DNA of 64,000 nucleotides from Lagopus muta. Taxonomy: Eukaryota > Chordata > Aves > Galliformes > Phasianidae. Within the stretch, counting starts at the first letter, position 1; the number at the start of each line of letters is the position of its first letter. A program made the position numbers and the translations under genes. Below are positions 37,703-51,700 of this stretch, piece by piece. Under the pieces are notes generated by a model that had not been told where the DNA came from, made no database searches, and worked only from the letters and a program-made list of their open reading frames with translations. The stretch is taken from assembly GCF_023343835.1 (NCBI RefSeq), contig NC_064433.1, forward strand, positions 26,164,214-26,228,213. Reading direction: 5' to 3'.

Positions 37703-40700
37703 GCGTGTTCCCATTCGCAGTTAATGAACCACCAGAAGGAAATTCAGAGAAGCTGACATAAGTTCCAGAGGAGCTTATATAAATTTGGTGATGTTTTCTA
37801 AATTATGTAGAGAAGTGACAGGTTGCTAGTATTCAGAACTGTCTGAATTTTGCAAGGGAAACTTATGCTAAGCAAGAACAAGGAAGTTTCTGTACAGTCT
37901 GCTTGACAACACGCAACACAAGGAGTACAATGTAGAAGTTCTCAAACAAATCCTAAAAAAGTAGGGCAGTTGTGAATATTCAGAACCATACACATACAAA
38001 TCTAAGAGAATTAAGGAAAACTGGAAAGGAAATGCAGAAAGTCCCGGGAAGATCAGGAGTTATGCCAAGCCAGTTTCAAATAGACACAGTTCCCCTGAAT
38101 AGAAGACCAGTAGGAGAAAAACTTTCAAACTTTTTTCAGCTTCTAACAAACCAAAGAAATAGTATGATATATGTCTGTATTACCTATCTGGATCCACACC
38201 TTCAGCAGCTATATATTACTTCAAAATCCTAGCCTTATTATTGCTGCTTTATGAGTTCCAGGTTTAACAGCAGCAACAGACAAGATGGAAAAAAGATTTC
38301 TGAATTGGTGGTTGCTGAAGTAAAGTCTATTTCTTGTACCCAGTCTTAACCTATTACAAACATAGTGGGACAAAATCAAACTGTTCCATTGAGAAAACTG
38401 CTACTGAAGAAGTGTGATCCACTGAGTGGTTACAATGACTCCTGTTACAGGATGAGGTGGCTTTTGGCCATCAAGCTCCCCAAGCTTCAGCTGCCAAAAT
38501 CTGTTTTTAGGAGCACATTGTCACTCCTATACTCTACAGCTAAAAGTGTGTGTAAGGCCCTGAGTGACATATTGCAGACATGCAGGCTTTTCCTTGAAGA
38601 ACAAGAGCACCAAGTTTTACGGAGGCTGCATAGACATAACCATCTTCATGGACCATGAAGACTCTCCTCAGGTTGTTCGTAGTTGGCCATACCACCACCA
38701 CACATCATTTACTGCAACTGAATTAAAAAGTGCCTGCTCAGCTTTGCTTCCTGCAATATCTCTGCATTCACACTCAGCAAGGCACTGACGTGAAGACATC
38801 AGTACTTTCTGGAAAAGCTGGGGAGAACTTTACACCTCTCCTTTCCTCACTCTGGTACTTTCTGTCCCCACCCCCTGAACTCCCCAGTCCCCCCTGGTCC
38901 TCTCCAGCATGGTGCTGGACAGACACAGGCAGGGGTCTACACGAGTCAGTCCATCCACCAGGCCTACATTTGTGCTAATCTGTTCATGTAAAGACATACA
39001 TTAGAAAGCAGTTTTACGGCACTTGAGAATAGTGAATGTAAACTTCCACAGAAGTACAAAATATTTTTATGAGATTATTAATGCATTCTTTGAAAAGTAA
39101 CATGAAAAAATGTAATTTCTAATGCTCTCTGTTCTAATATTCTTTCTTAGAAAAATAAATCCTTTTAATTAGTTTAAAAATAAGAATAGTAGAAGAGAAA
39201 GTATGCTCACTGCATTCCCCCAAGGACAGACCTTCTAATGGACATACAAAAAGAGCAATGCAGCCATTGCAGGGAGATAAGCATGACAGATCAGCTTCTG
39301 GAGCTGTGTGTGCAGATGCTAATTCAAGAGACCTACCAGCTAACAAGGAAATACAGAGAAAGTACAAATTGTTCAGTGTGTACATTTGTTTTACTGGAAC
39401 CAAATTAGAACAGTGGTAAAAGCACCTACCACCACAGAGTTATTTAGTACTTAGCGATATCTTTGATATGCAATTTGTCTTTCAAGATGACTGAAATACT
39501 ATCTGAATTTTAAAATCACGTAAAAGATTACCTAGGGTGGCATACCTTTACATTTCCTCTCTGGTCTGAAGTAGCAGAGCCGACAGTAATGTTCCTTGGT
39601 GTCACAGTCAGCCTGCAATCATCAAGCTGCCCACTTCCAGAGAGGCGAAAATTTACTATGTTGACATATTCCTACTGGCAGTGTCGCTGTTTCATCTCAC
39701 ACAGGAGGAACATACTGTCGTGTTAGGTTTTAGCAGGTCTCTGGGAAAAAAATGCACTTAGCTGGCAACTTCTATGTAGAGATGCTGCAACATCTAACCC
39801 ACTTCCCTGAAGACCAACAGAAACATTTTCATTACTATTGGCAATGTAATCAGCATGGTATGGATTTTCATTATAGCGTTTCACTGTTAGTAGATTTTTA
39901 GGGAAGCTTTGAGATTAAAAACACTGCTTTACTGTTGTCTAATCTCTATCAAGAAATTAGGGACATCAATTTCAAGATCTAAGGACTAACATTTTCTCAC
40001 AATCACTACCTCTTTTTCATTTGCTGACTAAAGTGAGTTTAGTGGTTGTTAACTCTGTGGAAGACATTAGCAATTTGGAATCTAAAGCCTAAGGTGCTGC
40101 TCTATCTGACTCCTTGTCTACCTGAGAGAAGTTCAATAAATTCAACCTCCTTTGTCTACATTCTGGCATCTTGCAATTGCTGCACTGTTACAAGGCAATC
40201 ATCATTTACTGTTACCACATTCTTTCTTGGAAAACGTGCATCTTAGTACATCATGGGTTTTATAGTAAACAGTCTAAACAGTGTCATAATAATTGGGGAA
40301 TGAATATTCTGTTCTGCTACATACCCTGTTCACACTAGGTTGTTTTTCATAATGCTTTTCTCCAGCTCCTGAGCCAATTGTTTGTCCTGCGTTATCCTTG
40401 GTGTGACCTCTAACAGCATTTGCTTTGTGCTGCACTGTACTGCCTGTATTCTGCCTTTGGTTACTGGACAAGTCTGACTCACGGGAGCTGTAGCTGAAAG
40501 AACATATTGGCTATTAATAATACAAGGACCACACTAAAAATGGTGTACAAACATTACTGATCATTTATCTAAAGCATTTGGAAGGGCTCAAAGATCAATA
40601 TTTTGAGTATTAGCAAGGAATAATTATCATTATGGTGGAGGAAGAACTGCTTTTGGGATTTAGGCACCTGCCCCAGCATATCTAAGACCTGCCCCAGAGG

Positions 40701-40810
40701 CAGTCTGGAGACAGTAATGAGGTATTTATTAGCAGTGACTGCAGAGTATTTTATCTTTTCATAGATCTCACCATAATGGGGTGAACTTACTGAAATAATC
40801 CTGTTATGCT

Positions 40811-40860
40811 GGACCCTCTTTCTTACAGTACCCTCTTTCTAGCACCCTCTTTCTCACAGT
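40811..40860. repeat. Three-copy tandem repeat, unit about 17 bases
   Basis: ACCCTCTTTCTNACAGT-like units occur three times in a row, with the middle copy altered (CTAGC). Confidence 0.8.
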
Positions 40861-41626
40861 AAAAACCCTTGTTAGTTCAATTATATTGGTGGATGAATCT
40901 TTCCCATCAGTAATGTTTTCCACTTAACGCAGTTCCTATTGTGCAGGCTTGTAACTACAGTAGGCTAGAACTGATTCTGTGGTACTTTTGCAAGATGATG
41001 TACAAAGATAATCTTCACTTTCAGAACAACCTATACTGATTAAAAATGTTACTTCTACCTTAAAATGCCACCTGGAGCACCCAGTCTTGGTACACTTTCT
41101 ACCAGTTACATCACCTGGGATGGAATTACCATGCTCAGCATTGGAGAGCCTGTAGTAGGATGAAGACGAGAGTACATTGGTTTATGTATTTCCGGCATAA
41201 AGAAACAGAGACTTAATCAGGAAATAAAACTATGATTGGTCTCTGTTTGGGTCCTGCACTACCACATACTATCAAGTCTTCTTGATAAAGCAGCAAAGAG
41301 AATGAGTAATTAATGATTTGCAATTCTAAACTGCAGTTTTTTAGCTGGTATGATCCTAGGGGCCACCAGCAGTTCACAGTCATATTAAAAAGCAAAAAAC
41401 TTTAAGTTCTGCAAGACGGAGCATTACACTATTTTTTAGCTGCTTGGAATTCAAACTCCTAAACAAATCCCATAGACTTCCTCTGCAGTGTGCAGGAAAA
41501 CCTGTGAGGCACCGGCCAGGACTCTGAAGGAATACATCTGAGAAAGGACCAGCTTAGCACCAGCCCTTCAGAAATAGCTGTAAGTGGGCACTGCTGAGCC
41601 TCCCTGGAAAAGGAATAAAAGAAAAC

Positions 41627-41649
41627 AAACAAACAACAACAACAAAAAC
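41627..41649. repeat. (CAA)n short tandem repeat
   Basis: AAACAAACAAACAACAACAA-type run grading from CAAA to CAA units. Confidence 0.85.
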
Positions 41650-43283
41650 AGAAACCAGGGCATGGGGTTTGTGTACATATTCTCCAGCCTTCCCTTAAAA
41701 ATTTGATGGGAGGGAAGCCAGATATGGGCAAAAAATAGTTTGAGAAACACTACCTTAATACCATCCAAGTATAACCCTCTGCTGAACTGTACTACACATC
41801 CTAGGACTCTTGTATATACTCTTAAAATAGTCGGTAGCAAATATAAATTGCAAATGAAGCTATTCTAATCTTAGCTACCTTAAATACCTTACTACACGAA
41901 TCCTTCAGGGTGACAGATGACTAGATTTAGATTTCTTTTAAGTTAATCTCATGACATCCATTTGTGAGATAACATAACCTCTATTTTTCCGCAGCTCTGA
42001 GGCAGGCTTTGGCTGTTAGCATATACTAGACACCTTTGTTCCAGCTCCTTGATTCCCAGCCCAAAGGAGAGCTCAGCTACCTCCTGGAAAATCTTCTAAT
42101 CAACCAACGGCATGCAAGTTATTACTGAGGCCACAGCAAAATCCATCCTGACAATTACAGCAAGTTTGGCAGAGCACTTTGAGATAGCCACTGTAGAGAA
42201 AACACTATCTAAAACTAAATCTATTGCATGCTATTTGTTAGTTAATCACCAAACAGTAAAGTTCTTGGGACGATTTCTCAGTAAAAATACATAAAACTCA
42301 ACCAAATCAATTTAGGGAAACAGATACTGCTCTGTGCTCTGATAGTTTTTATCTGAATGTTTGCTATGGCTAAATTTTCTGTGGACATGTAATTTCAAGT
42401 GACATATTTCAAGCCCACAAATCTCACACCAACACTGCTAGAAAAAAAGTCCCTTATTATTCCACATCTCAGTGATTGCAGTGGGATTAAATTGAGGACC
42501 AAAATTCTAAATTGAACTATTATTACTCTCATTGATGTAAATAATACAGTACTTCAGAACTAAACCCACGCAATGAAAAGTCAAAACCTGATTGTTTTTA
42601 GCTTTGCTAGATTGCACCATAAAAAATGCTAAATCAATGTCAACACCTAGAAATGCAGAGTGAAGATATCTTTTCATTTAAACAGTCTGACAGGCAAAGT
42701 GATATTCACAAAGTAGAACTAAAGGCCTATGCACAAAACAGTGCTGTTTCAAAAATGAATCTGAACTAAGAAGCACTTTTAAATAAAAGATCCGCAGCTA
42801 CTCTGGCACCAGGGACATGGGACATGGACTGCTGCCTTAGGACAATTGACATTGGAGTAAATTACTTTTATACAGTTTCCCACTCTTTCCACAGGTTTTG
42901 TCAGGAGAATGGATATATCTTACACTGCATTCTGTACTTGCTGTAGTTTGTCACGGGAATGAATTATCGCCGTATTTTAATGCTTCAATACCATGCATTT
43001 TTATTCTCATTATATTCTGTCTTTTTTCTCAATCTTGTGAGAAAAAATTATAATAATAAAGAGAAAATAGCAGAACATTTATCCATTTATCCAGTCCCTT
43101 GACACTCTTAAGATTGTAACCAGAACAGAAAATTATATGAAAATGATTTGTTCTTACACTAAATATAGACACAAGGAAAGAAATAAGTTTAAAATTAATC
43201 AGCTCCCTGAAGAATATGAATCCTTGGTCCATCCTCAGTGCCCTAGAATGTACTTCTACGTTGAGCACTGTCATTAGTTCAAG

Positions 43284-43343
43284 TTGGACTAGATGATCTC
43301 CAGAGGTCCCTTCAAACCCATACGATTCTGTGATTTTGTGATT
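43284..43343 (+). mobile_element. CR1 LINE 3' end fragment
   Basis: TTGGACTAGATGATCTCCAG followed by AGGTCCCTTCAAACCC and a GATTCTGTGATTTTGTGATT terminal repeat is the CR1 3' end in forward orientation. Only about 60 bases are clearly recognisable; 43235-43283 may be a diverged continuation. Confidence 0.85.
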
Positions 43344-43721
43344 AAACACTGACATCTGCCACTGTCATGTGGACTGCTGTGAAGTAACACTGCAATTGGA
43401 CCTGATACCCCATTTTGATACAATACGGCATAGAAAAAAGAGAAGCAGAGCATTAGACCTGTGACTATTTTTAACGAAAGCGTAGACGTTATGAAGACTG
43501 AGCTGTACAAGTGCTTGTCTCTAAGCCAAACAAGGACACATTTCTGCTGAATATGCAGTCTTTAAGACAAATAACAAGCTATGCTACAGGTGCATAAACT
43601 GACTTTTTCTGGGCGAATAACATTTACATTCAAGGAAGAAAAAATATCTGTTTATAAGAGCAACATTTTATAAATAGCATCACATAATGCTCCTTCTTTC
43701 TCTATGTATTTAATGAATATG

Positions 43722-43776
43722 TGTATTTACATATGTGTATATTTATAACTGCATCTATATACACATGTAAATATGT
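43722..43776. repeat. Inverted repeat (hairpin), AT-rich
   Basis: TATTTACATATGTGTATAT on the left pairs with ATATACACATGTAAATATG on the right apart from a two-base bulge, around a loop of about 12 bases (TTATAACTGCATC region). Confidence 0.7.
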
Positions 43777-44221
43777 ATGTAGCAATGGTATAACAAGTAT
43801 GAGTAGCTGAACAACTCTGCAGGTAGGCTTAGGATAAGCTTGCAGATGAGTAACCTGTAGTAATTGTCTGCCTGTCTTCACCCAAGGATAAATGTAATAA
43901 AAATTATTTGGTGTTGCCAGTAATACAGTGTAACTCAAATGTACTATCTCACCATTTTACTTTTCTTAGATAGTGATCCTCCTGGAAGAATCAAAATGAA
44001 ATTTTGGTTTGAGTTTCCATAAGCATAAGGATTTATCACACCCTCTCCAACTTCAATATATTCTACTTCCTTAAAAATAACCAGCTGTTATTGAAATTAA
44101 TTTAAAAAGAGAAGTCCCTCCCTGGCATCGAATTATCATGTAATCCAGAATGTGGGTTGAGGAAGGTCATAATAAATCCACTCATTTTTTGTCTGAAATA
44201 TACTTTTGTGGATATATACAT

Positions 44222-44242
44222 ACACACACACACACACACACA
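44222..44242. repeat. (AC)n microsatellite
   Basis: About ten AC units flanked by TA-rich dinucleotides; a likely length-variable marker. Confidence 0.9.
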
Positions 44243-47200
44243 TATAAAATTGAAAAAAAAAACCTGGTTGGCAAGAAGCAACTAATTGCAAGCCTTAGCA
44301 CAGTCTTGTAATAGTTAAAAATTCACATTGTGTGGAAACCTAATAACAAAGTCTGTTAGCCACGTATTGGCAGTGTAGATAAGTTTTAATAATTTAAGAA
44401 TCAAATAAAATTCCCATTAGCCCTAGAAAGCAAGCAAATTATTTTCATATAAATAATACAGTGATATTATTATAGTACCGCATTCAAGTTCTTTTCCTAA
44501 TTAGGTGTTCAGCAGCAAAATAATGAAAGTATAAATCTATCAGTATTCAGAAAGAAAATGGAAAAGGATAGCCAAAGTCCACAACATTTGCAAAAGATGT
44601 TAGATTCTGTGGATGAGGAAAACATATTTATCTTCAGACATCGTAAGTTACAGAAATAAGGGTCACAGAGTCTGAAACCACAGAGCAAGTAATCCTTTAT
44701 GAATTTCTACTTCTCCACATTTGTCATGAGCAAATGATAAATAGTTTTCAGAAGGAATCATTTCCACTTTGGTCAGTACCTTGTCAGAAATGACAGTAAT
44801 GTCTCATGAAAGTTTAAGAAGTTTTACGTATTAGATGTGTGGGCAATACATGAGAACTGCAATTCTTGAAAATCTGAAAATGAAGGATAATATAAATGAA
44901 TGAAATTTATACTTACATCTAAATTAAAAACAGCAAACTTAAGGACTTAAGATTTTCAAGAACAGAATGGCATAAACAAGAAACAAAGACCACTTTAAAG
45001 AAAAGCCTCTTTGCACTCACAACTAAAAGAGCAAAAGGTGACTTAATAACTCCCTGTCAGAAAACAGTGGGAGACTTGAAGAAGTGGCAAGAATAATGAA
45101 ACTTAAGGTCAATAAAGACAAAAATAAATTTGCATTTGTAAACTGACAAGAGTAAGAAGAAGCTAAAAAATGGGAATATCAAATCAACATTATTTATTAG
45201 TATCTATGTATTAGATGGGAAGGAATATTAAGAAATGAGAATTTCACTTTTGTTCTTTCAAGCCGTGTTTAATTCCAACAGCAACAATGAATCCAACTTT
45301 AAGACAGCCATGCAAATCTCTTACAAGGGACTCTTCCAATGCACATAATAACCTGTGCAAGAGTTAACTACATAAATAAACACCGACGTGAATTCTAGGG
45401 GCAGTAAGAAAGTAAGTTTGAGAAAGTAACATTTAATCAAGGAAAGCTTCGAGGAAAATAGCTGTAGCAAATGGAGTGGAAATTCTGACAGTCTTGATGG
45501 ATCAGCAGAACACTGAGTTAAGATATTGTGTACATTGTCTGTGAATATAAGTTTCCCTCTGATAGGACTTGGCAAATGTTTAAATACCTACCTTTCTTGT
45601 GGCTGTTAGAGACACTCTTCACCACCATGCAGCCTGAGATGGAACGGGTAAGGGGCCTTTGACTTTCTGCTGCTCAACAAATCAAGTGAAAACAGAAGGA
45701 TCTTACAATGGATTATCAGTATGCAGGAGAAATATGCTCTTAGCAGAAAGAGATCTGAAATTGTGAGACCAGAGAGGGATCTTCCACGCGTACGTGTGAA
45801 GCATGCTTGGAATCTGCAATGCTAAACGCCCAATCAACTACAGAAGGACTTTCGGTACAACTCTTTAATACTCCCCCTCCTGGCTACTGTTAAAAACTGC
45901 TGGTGTCTCCTCTAGCTAATCATTATGCTTACCACCCCAAAAAGGCTGGAAGAACTCATCCTCTGCAGTTGTCGGGAAGGGATCCTTGGAGATGTTGAGC
46001 TTTGAGTCCCCACCAGCTTTGTTAATAGTGATAACAACTCACTCAATTAAATACCCCCCTGATTTTAGTTTACCCTTGGCCAAACTACCTGTTTTATTTT
46101 TTCCTTATGGTTTTACACCTTTCCAAAATGTTGGGTTTTTTTCCCTCTTGAATGCTTGAATGATTAACAACTTCACTTCAACAATTCTACTTATGCCTAA
46201 AATTTTACCTTTCTGACCTTTCTGCAGAATTTTCACAGCATTTACCAGCAGCATGAGCAAAGGTTACATGGTAGGACTATGTGAGAACTGAGACCTTGAA
46301 CATCAAATGCACCACAGAACCCCTGGGTGTGAGTTACAAAGAGAGACAATTACCCTCTGTGATATTCTTTGCCAGCTTCAGGATCCCCATTCGTTTAACA
46401 TGCATTCCCAGGAGGAACCTCAGCCAGGCTGGAACAGAGAGAAGTTCCCTGTCCATTGCCAGGTTCAGTCAACTGACATGCCAGTGTCCTAATGGATCAG
46501 GAAAAGTTTGTTGTTTCTTCTCAAAAACAGTGTGAGATCTACTGCTAGTTCTGGGACTAGGATTTTGTTTTTTAAGGCCTGTATGCTCATACAGGGAGCC
46601 TCAATATGATATTCAAAGTTTTGTTTTCTTTTTTCTTATAGGAAATGGGGCAAGCTGTTACCAGAACAGTACTTTACAGCTGGTATTTAATACAGCTATG
46701 TGCTCAATCAGCTGTGGCAGAACAAGTCATCAGCCAGATGCTGCCTTCTTCTGCAGGACAGGTGGGACCTGGCTGGCCAGCTTTCTCTTGGTCAGAGATT
46801 TACATAGGCCAGGCTCTTGGCATGTGTGACCAGTTATGCATTCCTCAGTGGTCATGGGCACTTCTCATTAATCACTGACATAAACATGGTTTCATGTACA
46901 CATGTCAGAGAGTAATGAAGTTGGCAGTAAAGCTGCATTTCCAGCCTTGAGCACTGTGCTAAAAAAGTGGTTTGAAACAATTCACTACTATTATTATAAC
47001 TATACTGTGAGAAAGGGAATGAGCAAGAAAGATTACTTTTTGCTCAAGAAGGGCACAGTCAGCATAAGCCCTGTGACATCTAGTTGAGACAAAATCAGGC
47101 CACATCATTTGATATCACTGCTATGTACAGGTTATAATATCAGGGAATAGGATTGATATTTTATCAAACATACAAAACATTTTTAGCTAATATCTTCACT

Positions 47201-48743
47201 AATGCACCCACATCTGCAAGGATCCTGCAAATTCTCTCAAGAATACAGAATCCTGTTGCACATAGGTTACACATCTTGGGAGGGTGCTGACTTGTAGTTT
47301 GGCACCCAAAATCTTTCAGAGGAAAATACCCTATTTTTTGTGATGAGGTCTGCATGAAGGACATTTTCAACTGAGGAAAATGCAAGAACAGCTTAAAGTG
47401 CTGGACAAGACTAACATTTAATTTTCATTCTGTGTTATGGAATGAAAAGAAGTGAATAATAAAGAATATAAAGATATTTCATAGCAGGCTCTATGAGGCT
47501 TTATCATTGTTTGCTCCAACAGACAAGGAGAATCATGAATATTTCTTCTAAGAGTCATCAGTGTTTCTGCTCTAGTTGTCTGTACTCAAGCCAAACCACA
47601 TCTTGAGGGAAACACAATGGATATGACACACTACTATTAATAAATTTTAAGAAACAAAAAGTTGCCTAAAAAAATCATCAGTCCTGAAGTACAATGACAA
47701 TAAATATATAATGAAATGCTTGAATATATCCAGAGGAAGTACTGGAGAAGACCTGGCACCGCAAAATGAATAAATGAAGGGCTAATGCTAATGCCATAAA
47801 ATCTAACTAGTTTAGATTTTTGGAATTTTTAAACTGATGGTCAAAAATGAGCATTCCTACTACAGTTCCCATGATAGTTACAGTTAAGCAACAGACTTTT
47901 CTTGCCAAATCTGCTTTTGCCAGACATGTTGTAACAGACAGCACTGCCTGACAACAGGATTATAATTTGGAGGACATTAATTTAGGCAGTTTAAAGTGAT
48001 ATATGTGGCTACATGTATGATAGCTCATCCATGTTAACTCCCAATCCAAACAGGAAAAGTACTGTGGAAGTATGTAGGAAATTTGGAATGTAGGAAAAAC
48101 TGTTCCAGCAGTGTAGCAAAACATCACACAAGACTTTTGAGGGTGTGAGACAGGCAGCTTTATGTTAAAAAAAAAATCAGTTTCACTCAGTCATGTCACA
48201 TATATGTGCATATACTCACAAGCACCAAAATGGAGGCACCTAGGTGGTCAGTCTTCCCTTCTTGGGTGATACAGAAGATGAAGGATGGAGCTACTGAGTC
48301 CTCATCACATCTTCTTGGCACTTGTTAGGTTGGAGGTGACATATTGGTTTGGATATGCTTTCTGTCTTCTTTATGAGTAGAATTACACTCCTTATGCATT
48401 GTTTATTAGGAATTACTCACTGTCTCTTGTCTTCTGATCTGTCAGAAAAGCTGTGCACAGTCTCCATGATGTCCTGAAGACCTGCTAACACAGGTGCCAT
48501 CAGGTGCCATTTTTCTGTTGCTACTTCAGCACCACAGCATTTCCACTCACTTTCTGCTCATACCAGTCTTCATGGCTCTTTATAATTCGTTGCACAGATA
48601 ATATAATCACAAAATTATATCAATGAATCATGTGCTGACAGCTCCTGACACTTTGCTAAACAAAAACAAAACACCTGCTCAGTTAGAAAACAATGTCAGA
48701 CTCACTAAAGAACTGCAGAGTGAGAAAAAGACAAATACAGTTT

Positions 48744-48764
48744 AAAAAAAAAAAAAAAAAAAAA
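48744..48764. repeat. Poly(A) run of 21
   Basis: Uninterrupted A run; no retroposon body recognised upstream. Confidence 0.95.
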
Positions 48765-51700
48765 GGCCTCTCATTATTTTAGGACTTGACACCTCTTCAT
48801 GAAAATAACACTGTTCATCTCTGTAATAAGAAACTACTGACACCAACAACTTTCCTAGAAGGTTGCCTCATGGATTACAAAAGAGTCGTTCTCAGCAGAC
48901 AAGCGCTAGAGACAGACAGAGGTGCTTAGGAGACTCAGGGGAGGGTTGAGAAATGTACCCGAGAAAGCCGCAGACAGGGATCAATTAGCCATGGCACAAA
49001 CATACGGATTGACTACATGGAAAAGCAGATGTGCTGGGGGGTCTGGGACTGCCGTTCATTCAAGATCAATGCAGAGATTAAGTGAACATCATTAGCGTAG
49101 GTAACACATAGCTAAACTGTATGTTTCTTAGACAGCACCTACCTCTGGGATGTTCTTGGTCATGACCAGAGGCTGGCTGCCACACTTCTGAGCTCCCTGT
49201 CACATATACCTCATCACACTGGAGCATAGTTCTACCTTGACATAGCACTATCCCCAACCATTCCTCACCCCTGGTTGTGTGGGAGTACCTCTGAGTACCT
49301 CAGATGCCATGTAGACCAGTAAGACTTCACTGCAGAGGAAAACAATTTGGGCTTGAGCTGACATTTGCAGGGACACCCACCCAGTTCTGCCTGGAACACC
49401 AGCCTGTAAATCTTTGTGTATCTAAGGATATTTTGTCTTCCTAAGAGAAAGAGCAATCTGGCACCCAGAACATTCCCATGTGGAAAATGCAAATTCAAGT
49501 CCCTACTCTAAATTGGGATGAACTGGATCTGAATCTTTTGGATGCAAAGTGTTGCTCAGTGCAGCATAGCAGCGTGTGCTCACACCAACATTTACACACC
49601 TGGTCCCCGAACTGAGGTAAAGGTTGCATTCAGCTGAAGCACATCTCAAGCATGGCCATGGTCCGAGACTACAGTGGCATAGAGAAGATCCCCCCATCAC
49701 TGAGCATCCAACTCCTAGAGCTTTGAGTCAAGGTCTCTCCTGAATGATCAGTAGGCAGATTGCTAGCTGTGGAGCTCACAGCTGGTGTTGTACCTGCCTG
49801 ATGGAAGGATTACAGGCATTTGTGGATCAACAGGCAGCTGGGTAATACCAACAGCAGTGGTGTCACATGGAGATACATCCATGACCTGTCTGCTTGATGA
49901 ATTTGACCTAAGTTTGCCGAGGTCAAGGTTTTATATTTGCAACTGTTTTGTGCTTTTCTACCAATAAATTTTTATCATTATTAATGAAACTATGGGGCAT
50001 TTCATTACTCATAATCAAATGTCACAACTAAAGCACTGAAAACAACACTCAGAACTCAGTTCTGTAATTCATACAAAGAATAAGCAAAAAGAGAAAATGT
50101 GCCATGCCAAATTTCCTTAGATGATCACAGGGAGGATTAAATAACATTAATTCTCTCATTACTCATCTCATCATAAGGTCAACTGCATCTAAAGGCTAAG
50201 CATGATGCCTTCCTGTAACTTCAGATCTTCAGAGAAGTATGATTGCTGCATCTTAACAGCTTGAAAATGTCAATCGAAGGAAGTGAACCAAACTTGTCAA
50301 TAAGGTTTATTCTGCTTTCAGCATGATCCTAAACTTAGAGCAAATACTTAGGAAACTGTTAGAAAGGAAAATAATAATAAGTACACTACCAGGAATGAGT
50401 TATGGTTCTAGCATTAGCTAAGTAACAGAAAAGACTTAGAACTGAACTTCACTTAAACACCAGATACAGCCCGAAGAATTGATCTCTGTATCAGTTGTTT
50501 ACTGAAGTTTGCAATGCTAATAGCAGTAACATTTCTGCACTTCAAACTGACATCAAAGGCTCATCATTTGTCCTTCACGCAGACAGCAGGACAACTCTGA
50601 CCCCACAGGGACATTAGGAATAAAGCCAAACACATGGGATTATTAGCAGTTCAGGTAATGCTCTCCATCCTCCTAAGAGCAGTGTGTACACTAAAATGTT
50701 TTACAAATGTATTACTGTCACAGTGACTTACTGTTGAGATTTTTAGTGCAAGCACAAAGGAAAAAAGCGATCTTGTGAAAGACAAAGGACTGTAACATCA
50801 AGAACTTTAACAGTTGCTGACCTTTCACTACACAAACCTGTTAAAGGAGTTAAGATAGGAATGAGGATTTCTCAGTGGCTGTTTATAAGTTATGCAGCAT
50901 TTAATCTATCTATTAATTCAAATCCACCATTCTTCTTACAGCCATACTCAGCTGACTATGGCCTGTCATTGAGTTTGGAATTTCTTTTTTAACTCTTTCC
51001 CTTCTTTTGTATTGCCCAGTATAAGCCCAGTACTGTGGGAGCTCCCAAAACAGCCTCAACACCATAGCACAAAGCATCTGGTCCAGTGGCAATGGCAGTG
51101 ACAGAACTGATCAGAAATTGCTACTTTGAAGCAATAAGTTTAGATGGTCTCCATCTGGCTTCACTTGTTAAAACTCACCAGCCAAACCAGTTACTGTTTT
51201 CTTTCCCACAATGCAAAGAATACAACTATCTGAAAACTGCAATGCAATCTTCCACCCATAACTTCTTTCAAGCACTTAAATGTCAATAGACCTTGTCATA
51301 GCTTTCTCTTTAAATCAAAATGCAACCTTTTCTCCCAGTACCTACTGTTAAAATATCAACCCATACTCCTGTCATCTCCCTCTTTGACCCATATGACCTT
51401 CTGCTTTATGGTCTCCCCATGCTACGCAGAAATTTTCTCTGATGCATCAAAAATAACAAAAAGGCATGAAACAGAAGGACAATATCTGTAAGGAAAGCAA
51501 TGTCTAAGCCAATCTGCATATAACTATTGTGCTCTAAAATGTGCAGCCTAACGGATATATGCTTTCTAATTGCCTGCAATTATGGATAAATAAAAGGCTA
51601 CATTACTACGAGCTGGTGAAGAGAAACTATGACTTATTATCTCTATTTGGACTGCAAGTCATAAAAGAGTCAGAATAAATTTTGAATCCCTCAGTGCTTG

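Larger units (their letters stand above)
35146..43283. other. Gene-free interval
   Basis: AT-rich with simple repeats listed separately. A GC-richer patch at 38360-38990 has overlapping open frames of 97, 74 and 82 codons in different frames without recognisable product. Confidence 0.55.

Noticed and set aside
44222..44242. CRISPR-like or regulatory repeat
   Set aside because: A plain AC microsatellite; no spacer-repeat structure anywhere in the window.
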